From the NCBI GenBank assembly GCA_030848705.1, contig CM061238.1, forward strand, positions 61,171,133 through 61,235,132: DNA of 64,000 nt. Direction: 5' to 3'. Positions 1 to 13,098 of this stretch are shown here, one piece after another (position 1 is the stretch's first letter; each line of letters starts with the position of its first letter). Both the position numbers and the translations under genes were made by a program. This DNA comes from Heracleum sosnowskyi. Its lineage: Eukaryota > Streptophyta > Magnoliopsida > Apiales > Apiaceae. The notes beneath the pieces are model-generated. The model made no database searches. It saw nothing but the letters and a program-made list of their open reading frames with translations, and was not told where the DNA came from.

Positions 1-3000
1 TATAAACCCATAGGGGCAAACTACGAGAAAATATCCACAAAATGGCCCGCTTCAATTTTTCCTCATTTTCCTTGTATAGCTCCCTTTATAGGTAAACGTA
101 ATCGGGCGTCCCCTGGTATCTGCTCCGATTCAGGCACGAACAGCTCCAAATGAAGTTTTCGGTAATTCTATAAACCCATATGGTCAAACTACGAGAAAAT
201 ATCCACAAAATGGCCCGCTTCAATTTTTTCCCATTTTCCATGTATAGCTCCCTTTATAGGTAAACGTAATCGGGCGTCCCCTGGTATGTGCTCCGATTCA
301 GGCACAGACAGCTTCAAATGAAGTTTTCTACAATTCTATAAACCCATAGGGTCAAACTACCAGAAAATATCCACAAAATGGCCCGCTTCAATTTTTCCCC
401 ATTTTCCTTGTATAGCTCCCTTTAGAGGTAAACGTAATCGGGCGTCCCCTGGTATCTGCTCCGATCCAGGCACGGACAGCTCCAAATGAAGTTTTCTGTA
501 ATTCTATAAACCCATAGGGTCAAACTACGAGAAAATATCCACAAAATGGCCCGCTTCAATTTTTCCCCATTTTCCTTGTAAGCTCCCTTTAGAGGTAAAC
601 GTAATCGGGCGTCCCTTGGTATCTGCTCCGATTCAGGCACGGACAGCTCCAAATGAAGTTTTCTGTAATTCTATAAACCCATAGGGTCAAACTACGAGAA
701 AATATCCACAAAATTGCCCGCTTCAATTTTTCCCCATTTTCCATGTATAGCTCCCTTTATAGGTAAACGTAATCGGGCGTCCCCTGGTATGTGCTCCGAT
801 TCAGGCACAGACAGCTTCAAATGAAGTTTTCTGCAATTCTATAAACCCATAGGGTCAAACTACGAGAAAATATCCACAAAATGGCCCGCTTCAATTTTTC
901 CCGATTTTCCTTGTATAGCTCCCTTTAGAGGTAAACGTAATCGGGCGTCCCCTGGTATCTGCTCCGATTCAGGCACGGACAGCTCCAAATGAAGTTTTCT
1001 GTAATTCTATAAACCCATAGGGTCAAACTACGAGAAAATATCCACAAAATGGACCGCTTCAATTTTCCCCCATTTTCCTTGTATAGCTCCCTTTAGAGGT
1101 AAACGTAATCGGGCGTCCCCTGGTATCTGCTCCGATTCAGGCACGGACAGCTCCAAATGAAGTTTTCTGTAATTCTATAAACCCATAGGGTCAAACTACG
1201 AGAAAATATACACAAAATGGCCCGCTTCAATTTCCCCCCATTTTCCTTGTATAGCTCCCTTTAGAGGTAAACGTAATCGGGCGTCCCCTGGTATCTGCTC
1301 CGATTCAGGCACGGACAGCTCCAAATGAAGTTTTCTGTAATTCTATAAACCCATAGGGTCAAACTACGAGAAAATATCCACAAAATTGCCCGCTTCAATT
1401 TTTCCCCATTTTCCATGTATAGCTCCCTTTATAGGTAAACGTAATCGGGCGTCCCCTGGTATGTGCTCCGATTCAGGCACAGACAGCTTCAAATGAAGTT
1501 TTCTGCAATTCTATAAACCCATAGGGTCAAACTACGAGAAAATATCCACAAAATGGCCCGCTTCAATTTTTCCCCATTTTCCTTGTATAGCTCCCTTTAT
1601 AGGTAAACGTAATCGGGCGTCCCCTGGTATGTGCTCCGATTCAGGCACGGACAGCTCCAAATGAAGTTTTCTGTAATTCTATAAATCCATAGGGTCAAAC
1701 TACGAGAAAATATACACAAAATGTCCCGCTTCAATTTCCCCCCATTTTCCTTGTATAGCTCCCTTTAGAGGTAAACGTAATCGGGCGTCCCCTGGTATCT
1801 GCTCCGATTCAGGCACGGACAGCTCCAAATGAAGTTTTCCGTAATTCTATAAACCCATAGGGTCAAACTACGAGAAAATATCCACAAAATGGCCCGCTTC
1901 AATTTTCCCCCATTTTCCTTGTATAGCTCCCTTTAGAGGTAAACGTAATCGGGCGTCCCCTGGTATCTGCTCCGATTCAGGCACGGACAGCTCCAAATGA
2001 AGTTTTCTGTAATTCTATAAACCCATAGGGTCAAACTACGAGAAAATATCCACAAAATGGCCTGATTCAATATTTCCCCATTTTCCTTGTACAGCTCCCT
2101 TTAGAGGTAAACGTAATCGGGCATCCCCTGGTATCTGCTCCGATTCAGGCACGGACAGCTCCAAATGAAGTTTTCTGTAATTCTATAAACCCATAGGGTC
2201 AAACTACGAGAAAATATCCACAAAATGGCCCGCTTCAATTTTTCCCCATTTTCCGTGTATACCTCCCTTTATAGGTAAACGTAATCGGGCGTCCCTTGGT
2301 ATCTGCTCCGATTCAGGCACGGACAGCTCCAAATGAAGTTTTCTGTAATTCTATAAACCCATAGGGTCAAACTACGAGAAAATATCCACAAAATGGCCGG
2401 CTTCAATTTTTCCCCATTTTCCTTGTATACCTCCCTTTATAGGTAAACGTAATCGGGCGTCCCCTGGTATCTGCTCCGATTCAGGCACAGACAGCTCCAA
2501 ATGAAGTTTTCTGCAATTCTATAAACCCATAGGGTCAAACTACGAGAAAATATCCACAAAATGGCCCGCTTCAATTTTCCCCCATTTTCCTTGTATAGCT
2601 CCCTTTAGAGGTAAACGTAATCGGGCGTCCCCTGGTATCTGCTCCGATTCAGGCACGGACAGCTCCAAATGAAGTTTTCTGCAATTCTATAAACCCATAG
2701 GGTCAAACTACGAGAAAATATACACAAAATGGCCCGCTTCAATTTCCCCCCATTTTCCTTGTATAGCTCCCTTTAGAGGTAAACGTAATCGGGCGTCCCC
2801 TGGTATCTGCTCCGATTCAGGCACGGACAGCTCCAAATGAAGTTTTCTGTAATTCTATAAACCCATAGGGTCAAACTACGAGAAAATATCCACAAAATGG
2901 CCCGCTTCAATTTTCCCCCATTTTCCTTGTATAGCTCCCTTTAGAGGTAAACGTAATCGGGCGTCCCCTGGTATCTGCTCCGATTCAGGCACGGACAACT

Positions 3001-4031
3001 CCAAATGAAGTTTTCTGTAATTCTATAAACCCATAGGGTCAAACTACGAGAAAATATCCACAAAATGGCCTGCTTCAATTTTTCCCCATTTTCCTTGTAC
3101 AGCTCACTTTAGAGGTAAACGTAATCGGGCATCCCCTGTTATCTGCTCCGATTCAGGCACGGACAGCTCCAAATGAAGTTTTCTGTAATTCTATAAACCC
3201 ATAGGGTCAAACTACGAGAAAATATCCACAAAATGGACCGCTTCAATTTTCCCCCATTTTCCTTGTATAGCTCCCTTTAGAGGTAAACGTAATCGGGCGT
3301 CCCCTGGTATCTGCTCCGATTCAGGCACGGACAGCTCCAAATGAAGTTTTCTGTAATTCTATAAACCCATAGGGTCAAACTACGAGAAAATATACACAAA
3401 ATGGCCCGCTTCAATTTCCCCCCATTTTCCTTGTATAGCTCCCTTTAGAGGTAAACGTAATCGGGCGTCCCCTGGTATCTGCTCCGATTCAGGCACGGAC
3501 AGCTCCAAATGAAGTTTTCTGTAATTCTATAAACCCATAGGGTCAAACTACGAGAAAATATCCACAAAATTGCCCGCTTCAATTTTTCCCCATTTTCCAT
3601 GTATAGCTCCCTTTATAGGTAAACGTAATCGGGCGTCCCCTGGTATGTGCTCCGATTCAGGCACATACAGCTTCAAATGAAGTTTTCTGCAATTCTATAA
3701 ACCCATAGGGTCAAACTACGAGAAAATATCCACAAAATGGCCCGCTTCAATTTTTCCCGATTTTCCTTGTATAGCTCCCTTTAGAGGTAAACGCAATCGG
3801 GCGTCCCCTGGTATCTGCTCCGATTCAGGCACGGACAGCTCCAAATGAAGTTTTCTGTAATTCTATAAACAAATAGGGTCAAACTACGAGAAAATATCCA
3901 CAAAATGGCCCGCTTCAATTTTTCCCCATTTTCCTTGTATAGCTCCCTTTATAGGTAAACGTAATCGGGCGTCCCCTGGTATCTGCTCCGATTCAGGCAC
4001 GGACAGCTCCAAATGAAGTTTTCTGTAATTC

Positions 4032-5711
4032 TATAAACCCATAGGGTCAAACTACGAGAAAATATCCACAAAATGGACCGCTTCAATTTTCCCCCATTTT
4101 CCTTGTATAGCTCCCTTTAGAGGTAAACATAATCGGGCGTCCCCTGGTATCTGCTCCGATTCAGGCACGGACAGCTCCAAATGAAGTTTTCTGTAATTCT
4201 ATAAATCCATAGGGTCAAACTACGAGAAAATATACACAAAATGTCCCGCTTCAATTTCCCCCCATTTTCCTTGTATAGCTCCCTTTAGAGGTAAACGTAA
4301 TCGGGCGTCCCCTGGTATCTGCTCCGATTCAGGCACGGACAGCTCCAAATGAAGTTTTCTGTAATTCTATAAACCCATAGGGTCAAACTACGAGAAAATA
4401 TCCACAAAATGGCCCGCTTCAATTTTCCCCCATTTTCCTTGTATAGCTCCCTTTAGAGGTAAACGTAATCGGGCGTCCCCTGGTATCTGCTCCGATTCAG
4501 GCACGGACAGCTCCAAATGAAGTTTTCTGTAATTCTATAAACCCATAGGGTCAAACTACGAGAAAATATCCACAAAATGGCCTGCTTCAATATTTCCCCA
4601 TTTTCCTTGTACAGCTCCCTTTAGAGGTAAACGTAATCGGGCATCCCCTGGTATCTGCTCCGATTCAGGCACGGACAGCTCCAAATGAAGTTTTCTGTAA
4701 TTCTATAAACCCATAGGGTCAAACTACGAGAAAATATCCACAAAATGGCCCGCTTCAATTTTTCCCCATTTTCCTTGTATACCTCCCTTTATAGGTAAAC
4801 GTAATCGGGCGTCCCCTGGTATCTGCTCCGATTCAGGCACGGACAGCTCCAAATGAAGTTTTCTGTAATTCTATAAACCCATAGGGTCAAACTACGAGAA
4901 AATATCCACAAAATGGACCGCTTCAATTTTCCCCCATTTTCCTTGTATAGCTCCCTTTAGAGGTAAACATAATCGGGCGTCCCCTGGTATCTGCTCCGAT
5001 TCAGGCACGGACAGCTCCAAATGAAGTTTTCTGTAATTCTATAAATCCATAGGGTCAAACTACGAGAAAATATACACAAAATGTCCCGCTTCAATTTCCC
5101 CCCATTTTCCTTGTATAGCTCCCTTTAGAGGTAAACGTAATCGGGCGTCCCCTGGTATCTGCTCCGATTCAGGCACGGACAGCTCCAAATGAAGTTTTCT
5201 GTAATTCTATAAACCCATAGGGTCAAACTACGAGAAAATATCCACAAAATGGCCCGCTTCAATTTTCCCCCATTTTCCTTGTATAGCTCCCTTTAGAGGT
5301 AAACGTAATCGGGCGTCCCCTGGTATCTGCTCCGATTCAGGCACGGACAGCTCCAAATGAAGTTTTCTGTAATTCTATAAACCCATAGGGTCAAACTACG
5401 AGAAAATATCCACAAAATGGCCTGCTTCAATATTTCCCCATTTTCCTTGTACAGCTCCCTTTAGAGGTAAACGTAATCGGGCATCCCCTGGTATCTGCTC
5501 CGATTCAGGCACGGACAGCTCCAAATGAAGTTTTCTGTAATTCTATAAACCCATAGGGTCAAACTACGAGAAAATATCCACAAAATGGCCCGCTTCAATT
5601 TTTCCCCATTTTCCTTGTATACCTCCCTTTATAGGTAAACGTAATCGGGCGTCCCCTGGTATCTGCTCCGATTCAGGCACGGACAGCTCCAAATGAAGTT
5701 TTCTGTAATTC
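4032..5711 (+). repeat. Five-unit (840-bp) tandem duplication
   Basis: Units at 4,032-4,871 are repeated at 4,872-5,711. Both copies have the same order of private variants: ggaccg with aaacataatc (4,121 and 4,961), ataaatcc with tgtcccg, a plain unit, ggcctg with aatattt and tacagctccc, and a unit with tatacctcc. The spacing is exactly 840 bp, five units. The two copies look almost base-for-base identical, so this is a recent local event inside the 20-unit copy. Confidence 0.9.
4368..4535 (+). repeat. Representative 168-bp satellite unit
   Basis: This copy is close to the array consensus and can serve as the reference; unit positions quoted elsewhere count from its first base. Landmarks: TATAAACCCATAGGG at 1-15; CTACGAGAAAATAT at 21-34; the variable GGCCCG at 44-49; T and C tracts at 55-69 (here four T then five C, elsewhere five T then four C); CTTGTATAGCTCCCTTTAGA at 71-90; GGTAAACGTAATCGGGCGTC at 91-110; CCCCTGG at 110-116; TGCTCCGATTCAGG at 121-134; CACGGACAGCTCC at 135-147; and AAATGAAGTTTT at 148-159, which is almost invariant across the array. 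168 is divisible by three, so reading frames stay in register from unit to unit, but stops recur in every unit on both strands. Two AGCT tetramers occur per unit. Confidence 0.95.
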
Positions 5712-8230
5712 TATAAACCCATAGGGTCAAACTACGAGAAAATATCCACAAAATGGCCCGCTTCAATTTTTCCCCATTTTCCTTGTATAGCTCCCTTTAT
5801 AGGTAAACGTAATCGGGCGTCCCCTGGTATCTGCTCCGATTCAGGCACGGACAGCTCCAAATGAAGTTTTCTGCAATTCGATAAACCCATAGGGTCAAAC
5901 TACGAGAAAATATCCACAAAATGGCCCGCTTCAATTTTCCCACATTTTCCTTGTATAGCTCCCTTTAGAGGTAAACGTAATCGGGCGTCCCCTGGTATAT
6001 ACTCCGATTCAGGCAGAGACAGCTCCAAATGAAGTTTTCTGTAATTCTATAAACCCATAGGGTCAAACTACGAGAAAATATCCACAAAATGGCCCGCTTC
6101 AATTTTCCCCCATTTTCCTTGTATAGCTCCCTTTAGAGGTAAACGTAATCGGGCGTCCCCTGGTATCTGCTCCGATTCAGGCACGGACAGCTCCAAATGA
6201 AGTTTTCTGCAATTCTATAAACCCATAGGGTTAAACTACGAGAAAATATACACAAAATGGCCCGATTCAATTTCCCCCCATTTTCCTTGTATAGCTCCCT
6301 TTAGAGGTAAACGTAATCGGGCGTCCCCTGGTATCTGCTCCGATTCAGGCACGGACAGCTCCAAATGAAGTTTTCTGTAATTCTATAAACCCATAGGGTC
6401 AAACTACGAGAAAATATCCACAAAATGGCCCGCTTCAATTTTCCCCCATTTTCCTTGTATAGCTCCCTTTAGAGGTAAACGTAATCGGGCGTCCCCTGGT
6501 ATCTGCTCCGATTCAGGCACGGACAACTCCAAATGAAGTTTTCTGTAATTCTATAAACCCATAGGGTCAAACTACGAGAAAATATCCACAAAATGGCCTG
6601 CTTCAATTTTTCCCCATTTTCCTTGTACAGCTCACTTTAGAGGTAAACGTAATCGGGCATCCCCTGTTATCTGCTCCGATTCAGGCACGGACAACTCCAA
6701 ATGAAGTTTTCTGTAATTCTATAAACCCATAGGGTCAAACTACGAGAAAATATCCACAAAATGGACCGCTTCAATTTTCCCCCATTTTCCTTGTATAGCT
6801 CCCTTTAGAGGTAAACGTAATCGGGCGTCCCCTGGTATCTGCTCCGATTCAGGCACGGATAGCTCCAAATGAAGTTTTCTGTAATTCTATAAACCCATAG
6901 GGTCAAACTACGAGAAAATATCCACAAAATTGCCCGCTTCAATTTTTCCCCATTTTCCATGTATAGCTCCCTTTATAGGTAAACGTAATCGGGCGTCCCC
7001 TGGTATGTGCTCCGATTCAGGCACATACAGCTTCAAATGAAGTTTTCTGCAATTCTATAAACCCATAGGGTCAAACTACGAGAAAATATCCACAAAATGG
7101 CCCACTTCAATTTTTCCCGATTTTCCTTGTATAGCTCCCTTTAGAGGTAAACGTAATCGGGCGTCCCCTGGTATCTGCTCCGATTCAGGCACGGACAGCT
7201 CCAAATGAAGTTTTCTGTAATTCTATAAACAAATAGGGTCAAACTACGAGAAAATATCCACAAAATGGCCCGCTTCAATTTTTCCCCATTTTCCTTGTAT
7301 AGCTCCCTTTATAGGTAAACGTAATCGGGCGTCCCCTGGTATCTGCTCCGATTCAGGCACGGACAGCTCCAAATGAAGTTTTCTGTAATTCTATAAACCC
7401 ATAGGGTCAAACTACGAGAAAATATCCACAAAATGGACCGCTTCAATTTTCCCCCATTTTCCTTGTATAGCTCCCTTTAGAGGTAAAAATAATCGGGCGT
7501 CCCCTGGTATCTGCTCCGATTCAGGCACGGACAGCTCCAAATGAAGTTTTCTGCAATTCTATAAACCCATAGGGTCAAACTACGAGAAAATATACACAAA
7601 ATGGCCCGCTTCAATTTCCCCCCATTTTCCTTGTATAGCTCCCTTTAGAGGTAAACGTAATCGGGCGTCCCCTGGTATCTGCTCCGATTCAGGCACGGAC
7701 AGCTCCAAATGAAGTTTTCTGTAATTCTATAAACCTATAGGGTCAAACTACGAGAAAATATCCACAAAATGGCCCGCTTCAATTTTCCCCCATTTTCCTT
7801 GTATAGCTCCCTTTAGAGGTAAACGTAATCGGGCGTCCCCTGGTATCACTCCGATTCAGGCACGGACAACTCCAAATGAAGTTTTCTGTAATTCTATAAA
7901 CCCATAGGGTCAAACTACGAGAAAATATCCACAAAATGGCCTGCTTCAATTTTTCCCCATTTTCCTTGTACAGCTCACTTTAGAGGTAAACGTAATCGGG
8001 CATCCCCTGTTATCTGCTCCGATTCAGGCACGGACAACTCCAAATGAAGTTTTCTGTAATTCTATAAACCCATAGGGTCAAACTACGAGAAAATATCCAC
8101 AAAATGGACCGCTTCAATTTTCCCCCATTTTCATTGTATAGCTCCCTTTAGAGGTAAACGTAATCGGGCGTCCCCTGGTATCTGCTCCGATTCAGGCACG
8201 GACAGCTCCAAATGAAGTTTTCTGTAATTC

Positions 8231-10914
8231 TATAAACCCATAGGGTCAAACTACGAGAAAATATCCACAAAATTGCCCGCTTCAATTTTTCCCCATTTTC
8301 CATGTATAGCTCCCTTTATAGGTAAACGTAATCGGGCGTCCCCTGGTATGTGCTCCGATTCAGGCACAGACAGCTTCAAATGAAGTTTTCTGCAATTCTA
8401 TAAACCCATAGGGTCAAACTACGAGAAAATATCCACAAAATGGCCCACTTCAATTTTTCCCGATTTTCCTTGTATAGCTCCCTTTAGAGGTAAACGTAAT
8501 CGGGCGTCCCCTGGTATCTGCTCCGATTAAGGCACGGACAGCTCCAAATGAAGTTTTCTGTAATTCTATAAACAAATAGGGTCAAACTACGAGAAAATAT
8601 CCACAACATGGCCCGCTTCAATTTTTCCCCATTTTCCTTGTATAGCTCCCTTTATAGGTAAACGTAATCGGGCGTCCCCTGGTATCTGCTCCGATTCAGG
8701 CACGGACAGCTCCAAATGAAGTTTTCTGTAATTCTATAAACCCATAGGGTCAAACTACGAGAAAATATCCACAAAATGGACCGCTTCAATTTTCCCCCAT
8801 TTTCCTTGTATAGCTCCCTTTAGAGGTAAAAATAATCGGGCGTCCCCTGGTATCTGCTCCGATTCAGGCACGGACAGCTCCAAATGAAGTTTTCTGTAAT
8901 TCTATAAATCCATAGGGTCAAACTACGAGAAAATATACACAAAATGTCCCGCTTCAATTTCCCCCCATTTTCCTTGTATAGCTCCCTTTAGAGGTAAACG
9001 TAATCGGGCGTCCCCTGGTATCTGCTCCGATTCAGGCACGGACAGCTCCAAATGAAGTTTTCTGTAATTCTATAAACCCATAGGGTCAAACTACGAGAAA
9101 ATATCCACAAAATGGCCCGCTTCAATTTTCCCCCATTTTCCTTGTATAGCTCCCTTTAGAGGTAAACGTAATCGGGCGTCCCCTGGTATCTGCTCCGATT
9201 CAGGCACGGACAGCTCCAAATGAAGTTTTCTGTAATTCTATAAACCCATAGGGTCAAACTACGAGAAAATATCCACAAAATGGCCTGCTTCAATATTTCC
9301 CCATTTTCCTTGTACAGCTCCCTTTAGAGGTAAACGTAATCGGGCATCCCCTGGTATCTGCTCCGATTCAGGCACGGACAGCTCCAAATGAAGTTTTCTG
9401 TAATTCTATAAACCCATAGGGTCAAACTACGAGAAAATATCCACAAAATGGCCCGCTTCAATTTTTCCCCATTTTCCTTGTATACCTCCCTTTATAGGTA
9501 AACGTAATCGGGTGTCCCCTGGTATCTGCTCCGATTCAGGCACGGACAGCTCCAAATGAAGTTTTCTGTAATTCTATAAACCCATAGGGTCAAACTACGA
9601 GAAAATATCCACAAAATGGCCCGCTTCAATTTTTCCCCATTTTCCTTGTATAGCTCCCTTTATAGGTAAACGTAATCGGGCGTCCCCTGGTATCTGCTCC
9701 GATTCAGGCACGGACAGCTCCAAATGAAGTTTTCTGCAATTCGATAAACCCATAGGGTCAAACTACGAGAAAATATCCACAAAATGGCCCGCTTCAATTT
9801 TCCCACATTTTCCTTGTATAGCTCCCTTTAGAGGTAAACGTAATCGGGCGTCCCCTGGTATCTGCTCCGATTCAGGCAGAGACAGCTCCAAATGAAGTTT
9901 TCTGTAATTCTATAAACCCATAGGGTCAAACTACGAGAAAATATCCACAAAATGGCCCGTTTCAATTTTCCCCCATTTTCCTTGTATAGCTCCCTTTAGA
10001 GGTAAACGTAATCGGGCGTCCCCTGGTATCTGCTCCGATTCAGGCACAGACAGCTCCAAATGAAGTTTTCTGCAATTCTATAAACCCATAGGGTCAAACT
10101 ACGAGAAAATATACACAAAATGGCCCGCTTCAATTTCCCCCAATTTTCCTTGTATAGCTCCCTTTAGAGGTAAACATAATCGGGCGTCCCCTGGTATCTG
10201 CTCCGATTCAGGCACGGACAGCTCCAAATGAAGTTTTCTGTAATTCTATAAACCCATAGGGTCAAACTACGAGAAAATATCCACAAAATGGCCCGCTTCA
10301 ATTTTCCCCCATTTTCCTTGTATATCCCTTTAGAGGTAAACGTAATCGGGCGTCCCCTGGTACCTGCTCCGATTCAGGCACGGACAACTCCAAATGAAGT
10401 TTTCTGTAATTCTATAAACCCATAGGGTCAAACTACGAGAAAATATCCACAAAATGGCCCGCTTCAATTTTCCCCCATTTTCCTTTTATAGCTCCCTTTA
10501 GAGGTAAACGTAATCGGGCGTCCCCTGGTATCTGCTCCGATTCAGGCACGGACAACTCCAAATGAAGTTTTCTGTAATCCTATAAACCCATAGGGTCAAA
10601 CTACGAGAAAATATCCACAAAATGGCCTGCTTCAATTTTTCCCCATTTTCCTTGTACAGCTCACTTTAGAGGTAAACGTAATCGGGCATCCCCTGTTATC
10701 TGCTCCGATTCAGGCACGGACAACTCCAAATGAAGTTTTCTGTAATTCTATAAACCCATAGGGTCAAACTACGAGAAAATATCCACAAAATGGACCGCTT
10801 CAATTTTCCCCCATTTTCCTTGTATAGCCCTTTAGAGGTAAACGTAATCGGGCGTCCCCTGGTATCTGCTCCGATTCAGGCACGGACAACTCCAAATGAA
10901 GTTTTCTGTAATTC
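8231..10914 (+). repeat. Most complete ~15-type higher-order repeat copy (16 units)
   Basis: This copy runs from the aattgcccg/catgt unit at 8,231 to the next at 10,915. It contains all of the about 15 ordered types once, except that the acaactcc type is present twice in a row (10,247 and 10,413). Two units carry independent 2-bp deletions, at about 10,325 (gtatatccc) and about 10,827 (tagccctt), so the copy is 2,684 bp and not 2,688. It is the best single model of the basic repeat order in the left block. Confidence 0.8.
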
Positions 10915-12930
10915 TATAAACCCATAGGGTCAAACTACGAGAAAATATCCACAAAATTGCCCGCTTCAATTTTTCCCCATTTTCCATGTATAGCTCCCTT
11001 TATAGGTAAACGTAATCGGGCGTCCCCTGGTATGTGCTCCGATTCAGGCACAGACAGCTTCAAATGAAGTTTTCTGCAATTCTATAAACCCATAGGGTCA
11101 AACTACGAGAAAATATCCACAAAATGGCCCACTTCAATTTTTCCCGATTTTCCTTGTATAGCTCCCTTTAGAGGTAAACGTAATCGGGCGTCCCCTGGTA
11201 TCTGCTCCGATTCAGGCACGGACAGCTCCAAATGAAGTTTTCTGTAATTCTATAAACAAATAGGGTCAAACTACGAGAAAATATCCACAAAATGGTCCGC
11301 TTCAATTTTTCCCCATTTTCCTTGTATAGCTCCCTTTATAGGTAAACGTAATCGGGCGTCCCCTGGTATCTGCTCCGATTCAGGCACGGACAGCTCCAAA
11401 TGAAGTTTTCTGTAATTCTATAAACCCATAGGGTCAAACTACGAGAAAATATCCACAAAATGGACCGCTTCAATTTTCCCCCATTTTCCTTGTATAGCTC
11501 CCTTTAGAGGTAAAAATAATCGGGCGTCCCCTGGTATCTGCTCCGATTCAGGCACGGACAGCTCCAAATGAAGTTTTCTGTAATTCTATAAATCCATAGG
11601 GTCAAACTACGAGAAAATATACACAAAATGTCCCACTTCAATTTCCCCCCATTTTCCTTGTATAGCTCCCTTTAGAGGTAAACGTAATCGGGCGTCCCCT
11701 GGTATCTGCTCCGATTCAGGCACGGACAGCTCCAAATGAAGTTTTCTGTAATTCTATAAACCCATAGGGTCAAACTACGAGAAAATATCCACAAAATGGC
11801 CCGCTTCAATTTTCTCCCATTTTCCTTGTATAGGTCCCTTTAGAGGTAAACGTAATCGGGCGTCCCCTGGTATCTGCTCCGATTCAGGCACGAACAGCTC
11901 CAAATGAAGTTTTCTGTAATTCTATAAACCCATAGGGTCAAACTACGAGAAAATATCCACAAAATTGCCCGCTTCAATTTTTCCCCATTTTCCATGTATA
12001 GCTCCCTTTATAGGTAAACGTAATCGGGCGTCCCCTGGTATGTGCTCCGATTCAGGCACAGACAGCTTCAAATGAAGTTTTCTGCAATTCTATAAACCCA
12101 TAGGGTCAAACTACGAGAAAATATCCACAAAATGGCCCACTTCAATTTTTCCCGATTTTCCTTGTATAGCTCCCTTTAGAGGTAAACGTAATCGGGCGTC
12201 CCCTGGTATCTGCTCCGATTCAGGCACGGACAGCTCCAAATGAAGTTTTCTGTAATTCTATAAACAAATAGGGTCAAACTACGAGAAAATATCCACAAAA
12301 TGGTCCGCTTCAATTTTTCCCCATTTTCCTTGTATAGCTCCCTTTATAGGTAAACGTAATCGGGCGTCCCCTGGTATCTGCTCCGATTCAGGCACGGACA
12401 GCTCCAAATGAAGTTTTCTGTAATTCTATAAACCCATAGGGTCAAACTACGAGAAAATATCCACAAAATGGACCGCTTCAATTTTCCCCCATTTTCCTTG
12501 TATAGCTCCCTTTAGAGGTAAAAATAATCGGGCGTCCCCTGGTATCTGCTCCGATTCAGGCACGGACAGCTCCAAATGAAGTTTTCTGTAATTCTATAAA
12601 TCCATAGGGTCAAACTACGAGAAAATATACACAAAATGTCCCACTTCAATTTCCCCCCATTTTCCTTGTATAGCTCCCTTTAGAGGTAAACGTAATCGGG
12701 CGTCCCCTGGTATCTGCTCCGATTCAGGCACGGACAGCTCCAAATGAAGTTTTCTGTAATTCTATAAACCCATAGGGTCAAACTACGAGAAAATATCCAC
12801 AAAATGGCCCGCTTCAATTTTCCCCCATTTTCCTTGTATAGCTCCCTTTAGAGGTAAACGTAATCGGGCGTCCCCTGGTATCTGCTCCGATTCAGGCACG
12901 GACAGCTCCAAATGAAGTTTTCTGTAATTC
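10915..12930 (+). repeat. Six-unit (1,008-bp) tandem duplication spanning the left-block/segment A joint
   Basis: Units 10,915-11,922 and 11,923-12,930 carry the same six types in order: aattgcccg/catgt, cccga, acaaatagg with ggtccg, ggaccg with aaaaataatc, ataaatcc with tgtcccac, and a plain unit. The tgtcccac and ggtccg variants are rare and shared, showing a recent duplication. The last unit of the first copy (11,755) has private changes: tttctccc, taggtccc and cacgaacagc. The second copy forms the beginning of segment A and is repeated again at 32,223. Confidence 0.9.
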
Positions 12931-13098
12931 TATAAACCCATAGGGTCAAACTACGAGAAAATATCCACAAAATGGCCTGCTTCAATATTTCCCCATTTTC
13001 CTTGTACAGCTCCCTTTAGAGGTAAACGTAATCGGGCGTCCCCTGGTATCTGCTCCGATTCAGGCACGGACAGCTCCAAATGAAGTTTTCTGTAATTC

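Larger units (their letters stand above)
3528..6887 (+). repeat. 20-unit higher-order repeat copy (3,360 bp)
   Basis: This stretch runs from one aattgcccg/catgt unit carrying the rare acatacag variant (3,661-3,670) to the next such unit, whose identical variant lies at 7,021-7,030, exactly 3,360 bp or 20 units later. It contains the basic 15-type order plus a five-unit internal duplication. The next copy, from 6,888, breaks off early: units 6,888 to 7,559 match the first four types and the order then jumps to the atatac type at 7,560, leaving a truncated eight-unit copy up to 8,230. Confidence 0.85.
1..11922 (+). repeat. Left block: rearranged ~15-type higher-order repeat, 71 units
   Basis: Seventy-one units precede the large duplicated segments. 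Diagnostic variants let the units be typed, and the types recur in a fixed order. The type with aattgcccg, catgt and tatgtg (starts 672, 1344, 3528, 6888, 8231, 10915) is followed by one with cccga, then one with acaaatagg, one with ggaccg, one with ataaatcc and tgtccc, a plain one, one with ggcctg and aatattt, one with tatacctcc, one ending attcg, one with cccacatt and cagaga, a plain one ending ctgca, one with atatac, one with acaactcc, one with tacagctcac, and one with ggaccg. That gives a basic order of about 15 types, with copies shortened or lengthened by deletion and local duplication. The first two units (ggggcaaac, then tatggtc) match units of the 14-unit repeat at 16,291, so the window opens inside a related repeat. 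Confidence 0.85.

Noticed and set aside
422..652. 76-codon open frame on the minus strand
   Set aside because: It begins with a TTG codon, lies wholly in satellite repeats and exists only because the 1-bp deletion in the unit at 505-671 joins two frames that normally stop. It has no family resemblance and no neighbours to support a gene.
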